A stretch of 64,000 nucleotides of DNA from FEN-1297 sp021817845 (GTDB lineage Bacteria; Bacteroidota; Ignavibacteria; Ignavibacteriales; Ignavibacteriaceae): contig JAKAFW010000003.1 of the NCBI GenBank assembly GCA_021817845.1, positions 62,001-126,000 of the forward strand. The letters are read 5' to 3'. Both the position numbers and the translations under genes were made by a program. Below the pieces are notes generated by a model. The model was given only the letters and a program-made list of their open reading frames with translations. It ran no database searches and was not told the origin of the DNA. Shown here in pieces: positions 8,679 through 17,858 of the stretch; positions within the stretch are counted from its first letter, which is position 1; each line of letters begins with the position of its first letter.

Positions 8679-9269
8679 ATGAACCTTCAGGTCTTTCTTC
8701 TTTCTTTTATCCCATTATTTGTGGCAATTGATATAATCGGTACTGTCCCTATTTTCCTTGGCTACACACATGGTATTGAAGGAAAAAAAATAAGGAAATT
8801 GGTTCTTGAAGCCCTTATAACTGCATTTATAGTTGCAAATCTTTTCCTAATTAGCGGAAATTTAATACTCACCTTTTTAGGTATTACTATTGATGATTTT
8901 AGAATTGCGGGTGGAATTATTTTGCTTATTCTTTCTATTACAGATATCCTTTCCTCTGCAGAAAGCAGAAGAAACCCTAATACCGACATAGGAATAGTTC
9001 CTTTAGGAGTTCCTCTAATTATGGGTCCCGCCGCTTTAACAACGATAATAATTTTGGTTAATAATTATGGGTACTTTGCCACTATTATATCAATGGCTTT
9101 GAACCTTTTTATTGTAGGCGTCATTTTATTCAATGCACGATGGCTGATTAAACTAATTGGAGATGGTGGCGCCAAAGCCTACGCCAAATTGTCATCTCTG
9201 TTTCTCGCTGCTATTGCTGTTATGATGATCCGTGTTGGAGTTGTTCACATAATCAGTCTTATGAAATAG
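8679..9269 (+). CDS. MarC family integral membrane protein
   Basis: The 196-residue protein is almost entirely hydrophobic with about six transmembrane helices. It contains PLFVAIDIIGTVPIF near the start and the family-typical VPLGVPLIMGPAALTT in the middle. MarC proteins sit in the inner membrane. Their function is not firmly established, and the old link to multiple antibiotic resistance was not upheld. It follows ackA by 63 bp. Confidence 0.85.
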   Translation: MNLQVFLLSFIPLFVAIDIIGTVPIFLGYTHGIEGKKIRKLVLEALITAFIVANLFLISGNLILTFLGITIDDFRIAGGIILLILSITDILSSAESRRNPNTDIGIVPLGVPLIMGPAALTTIIILVNNYGYFATIISMALNLFIVGVILFNARWLIKLIGDGGAKAYAKLSSLFLAAIAVMMIRVGVVHIISLMK

Positions 9270-9448
9270 TCTCATTGGCAAGCGCATATTTTATTGATTG
9301 AAATATTTTTATACTTTGCATGCCTGCAAGGCATGAATATTTCGATACTCCTGGCTTCTGACCGCTGGCTTCTTTCCTCCTTTCCTTTTCTAAAGATTTT
9401 TAGATATTTAATTTTTATCTTTCAAGTAATAATATTCTGAGGAATGAA
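9270..9448. repeat. Intergenic segment with a short hairpin
   Basis: The spacer contains a perfect inverted repeat CATGCC-TGCAA-GGCATG near 9320-9336, followed by a pyrimidine-rich stretch in which 'ctggcttct' occurs twice. It resembles the other short palindromic repeats in this window and is not followed by a clear T-run. Confidence 0.4.
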
Positions 9449-10237
9449 ATGGACTTAGGTATCAAAGGAAAAGTTGCTTTAGTAACGGCTTCAAGCAAGG
9501 GAATAGGCAAAGCTGTAGCAGAAGATTTGGCAAGCGAAGGATGTATTGTCGCTATTTGTTCGCGGAATAAGGAAGATTTAATTAACGCTGCATCGGATAT
9601 AAAAAGAAAATTCAATGTTGAACCATTTTGGGCGGTATGCGATCTTAACAAACAAAAAGATATTGAAAATACTGTTGATTCAGTTACGAGACAGTTTGGA
9701 AAGATAGATATCTTAGTAAATAACTGCGGCGGCCCGGAAGCGGGAAACTTTCGTGATCTTAACGATGTTAACTGGCAATCAGCATTTGAGCAAGTTCTTT
9801 TAAGCGCAATTAGATTCTGTAATCTTATTGTTCCCGAAATGATTCTTCGTGAATGGGGAAGGGTTATAAATATTACTTCCCTGACGGTATTGCAGCCGGC
9901 TGATAATTTGATGCTTTCTAATTCATTGCGTAACGGCTTAATTGGCTTTGCTAAATCACTAAGCAACGAAGTTGCAAAATTTAATATTACCGTCAATAAC
10001 ATTGCGCCGGGCTATACTTTGACGAACCGTCTTTATGATCTGGCTGTACATAATGGAAAGAAGAGCGGCAAATCCCATGAAGAAATCCTTGCTGAAATGG
10101 CTAAGGAAATTCCGATGAACAGACTAGCTAGTCCTGATGAAATCGCTTCGAGCGTTCTGTTTCTTGCTTCAAAACAAGCAAGTTATATAACCGGTAACAC
10201 AATTCATGTTGACGGTGGTTTGATTAAAGGAATATGA
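9449..10237 (+). CDS. SDR family oxidoreductase with degenerate catalytic motif
   Basis: The protein is a short-chain dehydrogenase/reductase of 262 residues. It has the cofactor motif TASSKGIGKAV, the NNCGG structural motif and the conserved end YITGNTIHVDGG. Where classical SDRs have YxxxK it reads LMLSNSLRNG, so the catalytic Tyr and Lys are absent, although the upstream Ser region (NITSL) is retained. This matches a described FabG-like subgroup lacking the perfect tetrad. A strong RBS (GAGGAA) lies 6 bases before ATG. The substrate is unknown, and a role as a conventional ketoacyl-ACP reductase is doubtful. Confidence 0.85.
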   Translation: MDLGIKGKVALVTASSKGIGKAVAEDLASEGCIVAICSRNKEDLINAASDIKRKFNVEPFWAVCDLNKQKDIENTVDSVTRQFGKIDILVNNCGGPEAGNFRDLNDVNWQSAFEQVLLSAIRFCNLIVPEMILREWGRVINITSLTVLQPADNLMLSNSLRNGLIGFAKSLSNEVAKFNITVNNIAPGYTLTNRLYDLAVHNGKKSGKSHEEILAEMAKEIPMNRLASPDEIASSVLFLASKQASYITGNTIHVDGGLIKGI

Positions 10238-10291
10238 AATAACATCATCAATTGAATTATAATTAAAAACCTCCACATAAAAGAAAACTAA

Positions 10292-11845
10292 ATGATAGTC
10301 AGGCGCGATTTATCTATACCTCCCGAATTTATAAATGATAAGGAATTTCTTTATAAAGCTGCTGCCGAAAAGATTGGTTTAGCAGTCGAAGAAATATCGG
10401 CAGTAATAATTTTGCGCCGTTCTATAGATGCACGTAAACGGGGACCGACGTTTTTTATCCAGGCTGATATTTTCATAAATGAATTCCCATCGGAAGTAAA
10501 AGAAGAAATTTCTTATTCTTCATTAAAGAGTGATAAAGAGGCAATAATTATAGGCTCGGGACCTGCCGGAATGTTTGCCGCCCTAAGATTAATTGAATTA
10601 GGAATTAAACCTGTTATCTTTGAACGCGGTAAAGATGTTCAAGAAAGACGCAGAGACCTTCGAGCTATTCAGCAAAACCACACTGTTGATCCTGATTCAA
10701 ATTATTGCTTCGGTGAAGGTGGGGCAGGTACTTATAGCGATGGAAAACTTTACACAAGAGCAACCAAAAGAGGCAATGTTAAAAAAATATTAAACGTATT
10801 TGTTTATCACGGAGCGGATGCCGATATCCTTATCGACGCTCATCCTCATATTGGCTCTAATAAGCTTCCTGATATTGTTAAAGCTATGCGTGAAACAATT
10901 ATAAAATGTGGGGGTATAATATATTTCAATTCTCGTGTTACTGATTTGATTGTTAAAGATTCCGAAATACAAGGTGTCCGGGTTAATGATCTAAATGAAT
11001 TTTATGCTAAGGCAGTTATTCTTGCTACCGGGCACTCCGCGCGCGATATTTATTCCCTGCTTCATAAAAAAAATATATTAATTGAACCTAAGTCTTTTGC
11101 TATGGGCGTTCGGATCGAACATCCTCAATCTTTGATTAACGAGATTCAATATCATTCGAAGAATAAGAATGAAAATTTACCTCCGGCATCCTATAATGCT
11201 GCTTGTAACATTGGGGAAAGGGGAGTGTACTCTTTCTGCATGTGTCCCGGTGGAATAATTGTACCTGCTGCAACTGCTCCCGGGGAAATTGTTTTAAATG
11301 GAATGTCGCTTTCAAGAAGAGATTCTCCTTTTGCCAATTCAGGATTCGTTGTTACTGTCGGTCCAAATGATTGGAAAAATTATGAAAAATATTCCCCGTT
11401 ATCTGCTTTAATGTTCCAAAAAGAGTTGGAGGTGTTGGCATTCAAATTAGGAAATAGTTCTCAATCAGCACCTGCTCAAAGAGTAACCGATTTTGTCAAT
11501 AAAAAAGCTTCTTCAACTTTACCAAAGACATCTTATATACCAGGGATAATTTCGATTCCGCTTCATGAAGCCCTTCCTGATTTTATGACTCATGCTTTAC
11601 GAAATGGAATTCGTGAGTTTGAAAAGAAAATGAGAGGATACTATTCGGAAGAAGCTGTTATGCTTGCTGTGGAAAGTAGAACAAGCTCGCCGGTTAAAAT
11701 TCCCCGTGAAAGTGAAAGCCTAATGCATCTTCAAATTAAAGGCTTATTCCCATCTGGAGAAGGTGCCGGTTATGCAGGCGGAATTGTTTCAGCCGCACTC
11801 GATGGCGAGAATTGTGCAGATGCTGTTGCCAAATATATTTCTTAA
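10292..11845 (+). CDS. FAD-dependent dehydrogenase (COG2509-type)
   Basis: The 517-residue protein matches the uncharacterised COG2509 FAD-dependent dehydrogenase family. An N-terminal small domain of about 85 residues precedes the dinucleotide motif GSGPAGMFAALRL, then ERGKDVQERRRDL and FGEGGAGTYSDGKLYTR. The C-terminal FAD-binding end is LFPSGEGAGYAGGIVSAALDG. It is probably cytosolic. The substrate is not known for the family. It follows the SDR gene by 54 bp and may be in the same transcript, ending at the hairpin at 11876. Confidence 0.88.
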   Translation: MIVRRDLSIPPEFINDKEFLYKAAAEKIGLAVEEISAVIILRRSIDARKRGPTFFIQADIFINEFPSEVKEEISYSSLKSDKEAIIIGSGPAGMFAALRLIELGIKPVIFERGKDVQERRRDLRAIQQNHTVDPDSNYCFGEGGAGTYSDGKLYTRATKRGNVKKILNVFVYHGADADILIDAHPHIGSNKLPDIVKAMRETIIKCGGIIYFNSRVTDLIVKDSEIQGVRVNDLNEFYAKAVILATGHSARDIYSLLHKKNILIEPKSFAMGVRIEHPQSLINEIQYHSKNKNENLPPASYNAACNIGERGVYSFCMCPGGIIVPAATAPGEIVLNGMSLSRRDSPFANSGFVVTVGPNDWKNYEKYSPLSALMFQKELEVLAFKLGNSSQSAPAQRVTDFVNKKASSTLPKTSYIPGIISIPLHEALPDFMTHALRNGIREFEKKMRGYYSEEAVMLAVESRTSSPVKIPRESESLMHLQIKGLFPSGEGAGYAGGIVSAALDGENCADAVAKYIS

Positions 11846-11875
11846 TTTAGCATCAACCTTCAAAGATATCCAGTC

Positions 11876-11907
11876 AACCTTCGAGGTTTTCCTGAACCTC
11901 GAAGGTT
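11876..11907. terminator. Strong bidirectional hairpin terminator
   Basis: AACCTTCGAGGTT (11876-11888) and AACCTCGAAGGTT (11895-11907) form a perfect 13-bp stem with a 6-nt loop, followed by TTTGATTT. It lies between the convergent FAD-dehydrogenase and GH13 genes and can serve both. Confidence 0.75.
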
Positions 11908-11960
11908 TTGATTTATAGTAATACTTTTATAATGTTAATCTCCTAATCTCCCTATAGTCT

Positions 11961-14900
11961 TTATTTCGATTTCTTCCTACTTGTTTTATTAGACTTATTT
12001 GAAATTTTCTTAATATTCTTTCTCTTTACCGGCGCATTATCTTCAACCCCTTTTGTGGACAACAACTCCGTTAAAGTAATTAATCTATAACCTGATTCAT
12101 CCGATTTTTCTTTTATTAGATTCAGTGTTTCTAGCTTTATTCCTAATTCACTTCTAAAAGCATTGTCATTACCTTTTTCCTTATTCCGTGATGACTTATG
12201 CTTTAATTTTGAATGTCCGGTAGCTTCTTTTTGTCCCATCAAATCTTTAGAAATAAAAGAAATAATGAAAATCCAGTTAACAATATTCTCAAACCGCTCT
12301 TTATTAAAGTAAATAATTTTTTCAAATTCATTTAATAAAAGATAATCCAAAACTTCCCGGTTATTTATCAGCTCCGAAACGAAAATATATTCTTTCCCCT
12401 TAACAAAAAGTTCTTTACTCTGAGTAAGATTATTTTTCGATAGCAATGCTTTTATTAATGAAGTTTCTTCAAACATATTTTCCACACTTCGTCCGGCATC
12501 TTTGAATATATCAATCAATGTTGTTTGCAGTAACAATTCTTCAAACAATATTTCAGGTCTGTTATTCATTTGGTAAAAGCTTAGACTGTGTTTCAAAATT
12601 ATATAAGTGAAAAGAATTTCCTTCTCATTTGGAATCTTTGGATCTTCAAGAATTAAGTTTGCAAAAGGTGACTCTAATTGTTTGTCTTGTTTCTCTAACT
12701 CGATCATATGCTTACATACGGATTTGATCCCCGTCAAATCCCTTTCAATCCCTCTTATTACTGCATCATTATCAATGCTAATGTTTTTCAGCATTTTAAT
12801 TTCATTTAGTACTTTATAAATCTTTTCTCTTATAACCTTCGAAACCTTTGTCCCGGAATCATCGGCTTTAACATTCTCAAAACAAGCTTGGGTAAGATTA
12901 TCGAATGTCTCTTTACAAAGCAGATAATTCAGAGAATCATGCAGGGGTGCAAGTTTCATTTCTTCTAACTTCTTTGAGACCGAATAAACGCCCTCTCCTT
13001 TGATCATTTGAAATAGTTTCGCATAATCCCCGGTAGCATCGTATATCTCATTAAAATTAATAAGGACTCTGTATTCATAGCCCGATAGCGAGAAGTAAAT
13101 TCCGTGCTCATTAATTTCATAACCCGATAATAAATATTCCAATCCCGTTTTATGGTCTTTACATGAATAAAAAAATGAATGCCCCGTATTAAGTTGTAAA
13201 GCTTCGGAGAGCTTCACTATTCTCTTGTTATCCGTATGCGTATTATTGTTTTTAATTACAGAATGATTTATCGTGCCGCTGCATTGCGCATAAGCATTGT
13301 TATATACGACAAGTGCTCTTTCACTCCCATCGCGGTTTGTATATGCAAAAACATTTTCATTAATACCGCCGGTATCTACATTAAAATCATAAAACTCAAA
13401 GTTAGCAACCTGACTGAATAACGATCTTCTTTTCATTAACGGAAATATCTCTGCTTCATGTCGTCTAATTAAATTCTCATCTGAATACTCATCGTAATAT
13501 GCACGCTTATATTCCATTCCGTATTTTTCTGAAAATCCTTCTATTTGGCCGTGCGCAAACATTGGAAGCCCGGGAAGGGTTATCATTAATATTACAACGC
13601 CGAAATATTTATCTCCTTTTCCAAATTGATTAACTGCTGTTTCTTCATCAGGGTTGCTCATAAAGTTAACGTAACGTTTTAGAATTTCAGGATTAAAATC
13701 TAAAGTGTTTTTTATCAGCTCACGGTATTTATTGTTTTCTTCCTTCATCAGCATGTGCATGAATGCGCTGTTATATACGCGGTGCATTCCGAGTGTACGG
13801 ACAAAATAACCTTCCATTAGCCAAAAAGCTTCCGCAAGCAACAGCGTGTTTGGCATCTCAGAATTGATACGGTCAACTACTTCACGCCAGAATTCCTCCG
13901 GCATTGCTTCATCAAAAGCGTGCCGTGTCATTCCATAATCAGAACGCGACGGAATTGCACCGCCGGTTCCTGGCTCCGGAAACCATAATCGTTGATAATG
14001 CTTTTTTGATAAAGTCATCGCTGCATCAAACCTTATGATCGGGAATTTCCTTGCAACATGAAGAATAGTTTGAATCAATGACTCTCTAACTTCAGGATTA
14101 AGCAGGTTAAGTTGTGCAGTATCGTTCCAGGGCATGTGTGTCCCGTCGTTACCGTGATAAATGTATCTTACGGATCCTGTCATTGTATCACGTCTTTGGA
14201 ATACTACTGCGGCATCTTCTCGTGTATAATATCTGTCTTCAATTCTTATCTCAACTCGACTGTCATCTGAAAGATTGGGACTGTAAAAAGTATAATTGGG
14301 AAATGGCGGCATATCAGTTTGAATAAAATACCCGGGCTTCTCAATCACCCACTTTGAATAGGCGCCCGTATGGTTCGGTACCATGTCGCTGGCTAATCTA
14401 ATTCCTCGTTGTCCGGCGCGATGTTTAAGATTTTCAAATGCTTCTTCTCCTCCAAGTTCGCTTGCAATTATATAATCAAATAATGAATATGCTGAGGGAG
14501 CAGCGTCTGGATTACCCGTTAGTTGTTTTATTTTGCGCGATGCGCTGCTGCGTTCCCAAATTCCTATTAACCAAAGTGCAGTAAAATTCCAATTTGCTAA
14601 TTTATCTAATTCTTCATCCGGTATTTGATCCAACCTGTTAATCAGACGTCTATATTTTTTAGAAAGTTGATCTAACCATACATAACTGTTCTTGGCAATC
14701 ATTACAACCTTCGGCATCCAATCAATGTCTTGAGTAAATTTTTCAATTTCCGAATTATAATATTGCCTTTCTATTTCTGATAAAGTTTCACCCGAAGCAA
14801 GTCTTGATTTAAGCTTATTAAAATAGTCACTATCATAGACAGGGACAGGAGGGGTCGGCTTATCGAATCCGCCGTGTTGTAGAAATAAACGGAAGTCTTC

Positions 14901-15686
14901 AATTATTAAATCTTTACCGCTTAACAAGCGATCTAAAAATTTCTCTTTAATATAAATGCCCCATCGTTCCCGTATGAATTCCAATTGTCCTTCAATGCTA
15001 TGCGGGCTTTCAAGTATCGGTTTTTTAAGAAATGAAATAAGTGAAAGGTTTTCCTTCCCAAATGGTTTTTCATTTGAAAAAAAAAGCTCCGTAAATTGAA
15101 CGAATGTTAGGTACTTTGTTTTTTCAATTAAGGTTTTATTAGAATAAAGTTCTTCAAGTGCCGCCGTTGCTGGATTGCTATTTTCCAAATAAAGCAGAAG
15201 TAGTTCTTCGAATATAATTTCTTTGTTGGATTTATTCCCGGTGTAACTTTCAAGATATTTCTCCGCAGAAATTTCTCGATTGTACACCTGAAGCGGTGAA
15301 AATTCTTTCGTAAATTGAAGAAGTATCTCATTTAAGCCTTGACTGCCTAATTTTTGAGAGAGATAATTGATGCCGCGTGAGAATACACCGGGGTTTTCAT
15401 TCTCCTCATATATTCGAATTAAATAATGAAATATTTCGTGAATCAAACCAAGAGCATTTAGCTGCCCAGCTGATGTTAGATGATTATGTAGGTCTTCTCT
15501 TTTCCTTGTCTCGTTTATTTTAGACGCAATAATTCTTGCCTGGTGAAAATTAGCAATAATCAAGTCGCCTGTAATTGAGAAGAGAGATCCTTCAATTTGA
15601 TATTTGCTTCTGGATTTATTAGAAACATGAAAATCATACTTGATATTTTCACAAAACAAAGCATTCAAGGAATTCTTATTATTCAT
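11961..15686 (-). CDS. Large GH13 (alpha-amylase family) protein
   Basis: This 1241-residue protein has a GH13 catalytic core near residues 360-800. Conserved region I is DMVPNH (434-439), region II IIRFDAAMT with the nucleophile Asp554, and region III LLAEAFW with the acid/base Glu619. Region IV reads FMSNPDEE, so the usual His before the transition-state Asp is Pro. About 350 residues precede the core and 400 follow it. Neither side shows a signal peptide, so it is probably cytoplasmic. The C-terminus is very Lys-rich. It closes a minus-strand cluster of ligase genes, separated from the gene before it by 112 bp of repeats. Its likely substrate is an alpha-glucan or glucoside, but transglycosylation is as possible as hydrolysis. 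Confidence 0.85.
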   Translation of the reverse strand: MNNKNSLNALFCENIKYDFHVSNKSRSKYQIEGSLFSITGDLIIANFHQARIIASKINETRKREDLHNHLTSAGQLNALGLIHEIFHYLIRIYEENENPGVFSRGINYLSQKLGSQGLNEILLQFTKEFSPLQVYNREISAEKYLESYTGNKSNKEIIFEELLLLYLENSNPATAALEELYSNKTLIEKTKYLTFVQFTELFFSNEKPFGKENLSLISFLKKPILESPHSIEGQLEFIRERWGIYIKEKFLDRLLSGKDLIIEDFRLFLQHGGFDKPTPPVPVYDSDYFNKLKSRLASGETLSEIERQYYNSEIEKFTQDIDWMPKVVMIAKNSYVWLDQLSKKYRRLINRLDQIPDEELDKLANWNFTALWLIGIWERSSASRKIKQLTGNPDAAPSAYSLFDYIIASELGGEEAFENLKHRAGQRGIRLASDMVPNHTGAYSKWVIEKPGYFIQTDMPPFPNYTFYSPNLSDDSRVEIRIEDRYYTREDAAVVFQRRDTMTGSVRYIYHGNDGTHMPWNDTAQLNLLNPEVRESLIQTILHVARKFPIIRFDAAMTLSKKHYQRLWFPEPGTGGAIPSRSDYGMTRHAFDEAMPEEFWREVVDRINSEMPNTLLLAEAFWLMEGYFVRTLGMHRVYNSAFMHMLMKEENNKYRELIKNTLDFNPEILKRYVNFMSNPDEETAVNQFGKGDKYFGVVILMITLPGLPMFAHGQIEGFSEKYGMEYKRAYYDEYSDENLIRRHEAEIFPLMKRRSLFSQVANFEFYDFNVDTGGINENVFAYTNRDGSERALVVYNNAYAQCSGTINHSVIKNNNTHTDNKRIVKLSEALQLNTGHSFFYSCKDHKTGLEYLLSGYEINEHGIYFSLSGYEYRVLINFNEIYDATGDYAKLFQMIKGEGVYSVSKKLEEMKLAPLHDSLNYLLCKETFDNLTQACFENVKADDSGTKVSKVIREKIYKVLNEIKMLKNISIDNDAVIRGIERDLTGIKSVCKHMIELEKQDKQLESPFANLILEDPKIPNEKEILFTYIILKHSLSFYQMNNRPEILFEELLLQTTLIDIFKDAGRSVENMFEETSLIKALLSKNNLTQSKELFVKGKEYIFVSELINNREVLDYLLLNEFEKIIYFNKERFENIVNWIFIISFISKDLMGQKEATGHSKLKHKSSRNKEKGNDNAFRSELGIKLETLNLIKEKSDESGYRLITLTELLSTKGVEDNAPVKRKNIKKISNKSNKTSRKKSK

Positions 15687-15798
15687 GTATTGTAGACAGA
15701 TTTTCTTAATTCATTCAAAATTCATCCCCAAAAACATCCGCCGAAGGCGGACTCCTAATTCATAATTCAAAATTCATCCGCCGCGGCGGATTCAAAAT
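15687..15798. repeat. Short repeats and hairpins between cluster genes
   Basis: The spacer repeats ATTCAAAATTCATCC-like units three times and holds GC-rich palindromes (CCGCCGAAGGCGG, and ATCCGCCGCGGCGGAT near 15776). These resemble mobile intergenic repeats and may form a hairpin that lowers read-through into the GH13 gene. Confidence 0.55.
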
Positions 15799-16983
15799 TC
15801 AATATACTATCGGGTGATAAGCTAAACTAGAGCCAACCCAGGTTTTGTCCTTGTTATGATCAACGCCCATCATTTTCCCTTTACCTAGTCTGACAAGATT
15901 ATTAACGAGAATCGGGATATCCTGCCAAACAAACATCATCCTAATTTCTGCCTTAGAAAATCCGTCCGGAGTTTTTATTATCGGTGCATATTCAACTTTC
16001 GCTTGAAGAATATAATTTGATCGATCTTCAATTTGATCAAGCAAATCAGCAGTTAAATCTAGCTCAACACCGTGTCCCGCAAAGGAATAAAGGGGCTTTA
16101 GAATAAAATTTTCAAGGTCAGCTGGGTATTCGTCCAATTCATTCAAAAAATAAGTTTCAGGGACATATTCACCTGTAAGGAAGGGTAGAGAATATTTACT
16201 GATTCTATAAAACCAATTAGGATGGCTGACCCATTCAACATCTAAATCGGATTGATACTTAAAACTGAAATTAGTCGTACTTCTTTTTAGTTCGTCCAAA
16301 ATAATCCTGTTGTAAATCCTTTTGATAGGAATTTCACGATTGCCGGATTTATAGAAAAGTTTATTCTTTTTCTGTATGACCTTAGAAATGCAAACTGTAT
16401 TAATCCCTAATAATTTTTCTGTTGCAGCAAAGTCAATCCTTGTCTTTTGTTTTTCAGGCTCAATATCAATTAGTACAACATTCTCAGGGTCGCAATCGTG
16501 AACTATTGTGTCTTTTAGAATTGTTACGTAAGATTCTCTGTCTATTCCATTAAAGTAAGTTGAATAATTCTTGGGAATCTTTGAATGTTTCCTGGTTAAT
16601 TTATCCAGGTAATATTGAAATCCGTAAAGTGTAGGGAAACCTTGGAGTTCAATTAACATTGGGATAAATCTACCATCATCATCTTTCGCAATTGCGAAAT
16701 CAACTTGCAGAAAAGTAGGATGATCGCCTTCATTTGGTATCTTTAAATTAGCCGGTATTGCCCCTTGAGAAATTTCAAGAAAATCTGGAGTCATTACCTG
16801 ATTGACAATTTCATGAGAGTAATTAATTAAATCAATGGTCAATGATTCGGTAAGGAATACAGGAGTTTCTGCGATTCGGAAGTCTGCAGGATATTTTAAT
16901 ACTGAATTAATATCTTCTAAAAAAGAATTGTAATTCCCCTCTGTAAACTCCGCGTTATATCTTTCTCTTAGTTTTGTGTTCAT
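15799..16983 (-). CDS. ATP-grasp-like protein of the amidoligase cluster
   Basis: I do not recognise a named enzyme. The 394-residue protein ends with ATP-grasp-like signatures: FILKPLYSFAGHGVEL near residues 290-306 resembles the nucleotide-binding lysine and glycine-rich loop, and ILQAKVEYAPII with AEIRMMFVW resembles the following strand. An earlier part, LIELQGFPTLYGFQYYL, is distinctive. It lies 27 bp after the glutamine amidotransferase gene. Its role is inferred to be a ligase or a partner of the ligases. Confidence in the fold is moderate and in the reaction low. Confidence 0.6.
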   Translation of the reverse strand: MNTKLRERYNAEFTEGNYNSFLEDINSVLKYPADFRIAETPVFLTESLTIDLINYSHEIVNQVMTPDFLEISQGAIPANLKIPNEGDHPTFLQVDFAIAKDDDGRFIPMLIELQGFPTLYGFQYYLDKLTRKHSKIPKNYSTYFNGIDRESYVTILKDTIVHDCDPENVVLIDIEPEKQKTRIDFAATEKLLGINTVCISKVIQKKNKLFYKSGNREIPIKRIYNRIILDELKRSTTNFSFKYQSDLDVEWVSHPNWFYRISKYSLPFLTGEYVPETYFLNELDEYPADLENFILKPLYSFAGHGVELDLTADLLDQIEDRSNYILQAKVEYAPIIKTPDGFSKAEIRMMFVWQDIPILVNNLVRLGKGKMMGVDHNKDKTWVGSSLAYHPIVY

Positions 16984-17010
16984 TTTATCTCTTCTTTTCT
17001 AATCAATTAT

Positions 17011-17847
17011 TTATGCATACTTTGCGCTTAGTTCTTCTATAGCTAAATCTAAAAATGCCGGCAATACTGTTTTCCGGGTAAGTTTTAACTTATCGGGATC
17101 TTCGAGATATGACAGCATTTCCAAATATTTCCCTTCATCTGATTTCCCGATTATATCATTTTTGCGTTCATCCTGTTTGAGATGGTATAACATACTCATC
17201 GGATCAGCTTCAGGATGAAATTGTGTGCCGACAATTTCATTAGAAATCCTTACTGCCATAATTGCGCTTTCATATTTCTTTTCTTTATCCTCAAGTTCAA
17301 GCGCCAATATTTTCCCTCCAAGTTCATCCAAAACTCTTTGATTTTTTTGAACAACCTGGAACTGTCTAAAATCAGCAGCGTAAAAAGGATCTAACAATTG
17401 CTTCATTATCGGGTCATTTATCCCTGCGTCTGTTCTGCGAAAGGGAAGTACACCGAAAGATTTTTCATGCCGTCTATTTACTTCTGCAAATTTAAAATAT
17501 CTTGCCATCATTTGAAATGAATGACAAATAAAGAAAATATATTTCTTTTTCTCCGGACGTCTCTGATTATAATTCCATATTTTATTAACTAAGGAAAAGT
17601 AATCATGTTCCCACTTTTGTTCAACACCTTCAAAAGGACTGCCGGGACCGCCTGAGGAAATAAAAATATCATATCCTAAATCCGGGACTTCATCTTTATA
17701 CCTCGTCTCAAATCTGTCATAGTTAACCGGGACAAGATTTTTATTGCGATTAGACTCGGAAACTATCTCTTTTAAGCATCTTATACCTTCATTTACTTCG
17801 TTGTTATAAAGGTCAATAATTGCAACTTTAATTTCCTTTTTTACCAT
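17011..17847 (-). CDS. Class I glutamine amidotransferase-like protein
   Basis: The 278-residue protein has a class I GATase triad: Cys108 in FFICHSFQMM, and His211 and Glu213 in GTQFHPEAD. The oxyanion region is SSGGPGSP. Such domains release ammonia from glutamine for a partner enzyme, or hydrolyse gamma-glutamyl bonds. It sits 11 bp after the GCS2-type ligase gene, so it may supply ammonia or process a glutamyl product. The extra C-terminal 60 residues (ending LAIEELSAKYA) are not part of the core. Confidence 0.8.
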   Translation of the reverse strand: MVKKEIKVAIIDLYNNEVNEGIRCLKEIVSESNRNKNLVPVNYDRFETRYKDEVPDLGYDIFISSGGPGSPFEGVEQKWEHDYFSLVNKIWNYNQRRPEKKKYIFFICHSFQMMARYFKFAEVNRRHEKSFGVLPFRRTDAGINDPIMKQLLDPFYAADFRQFQVVQKNQRVLDELGGKILALELEDKEKKYESAIMAVRISNEIVGTQFHPEADPMSMLYHLKQDERKNDIIGKSDEGKYLEMLSYLEDPDKLKLTRKTVLPAFLDLAIEELSAKYA

Positions 17848-17858
17848 AAAAGCTCATT

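Noticed and set aside
9415..10002. 195-codon minus-strand ORF opposite the SDR gene
   Set aside because: It is antisense to a well-supported gene with strong motifs and shows no family similarity of its own.
11961..15686. HEIFH near residue 83 of the GH13 protein, which looks like a zinc metallopeptidase motif
   Set aside because: The surrounding helix is not typical, and no third ligand with proper spacing was seen, so it is probably coincidental.
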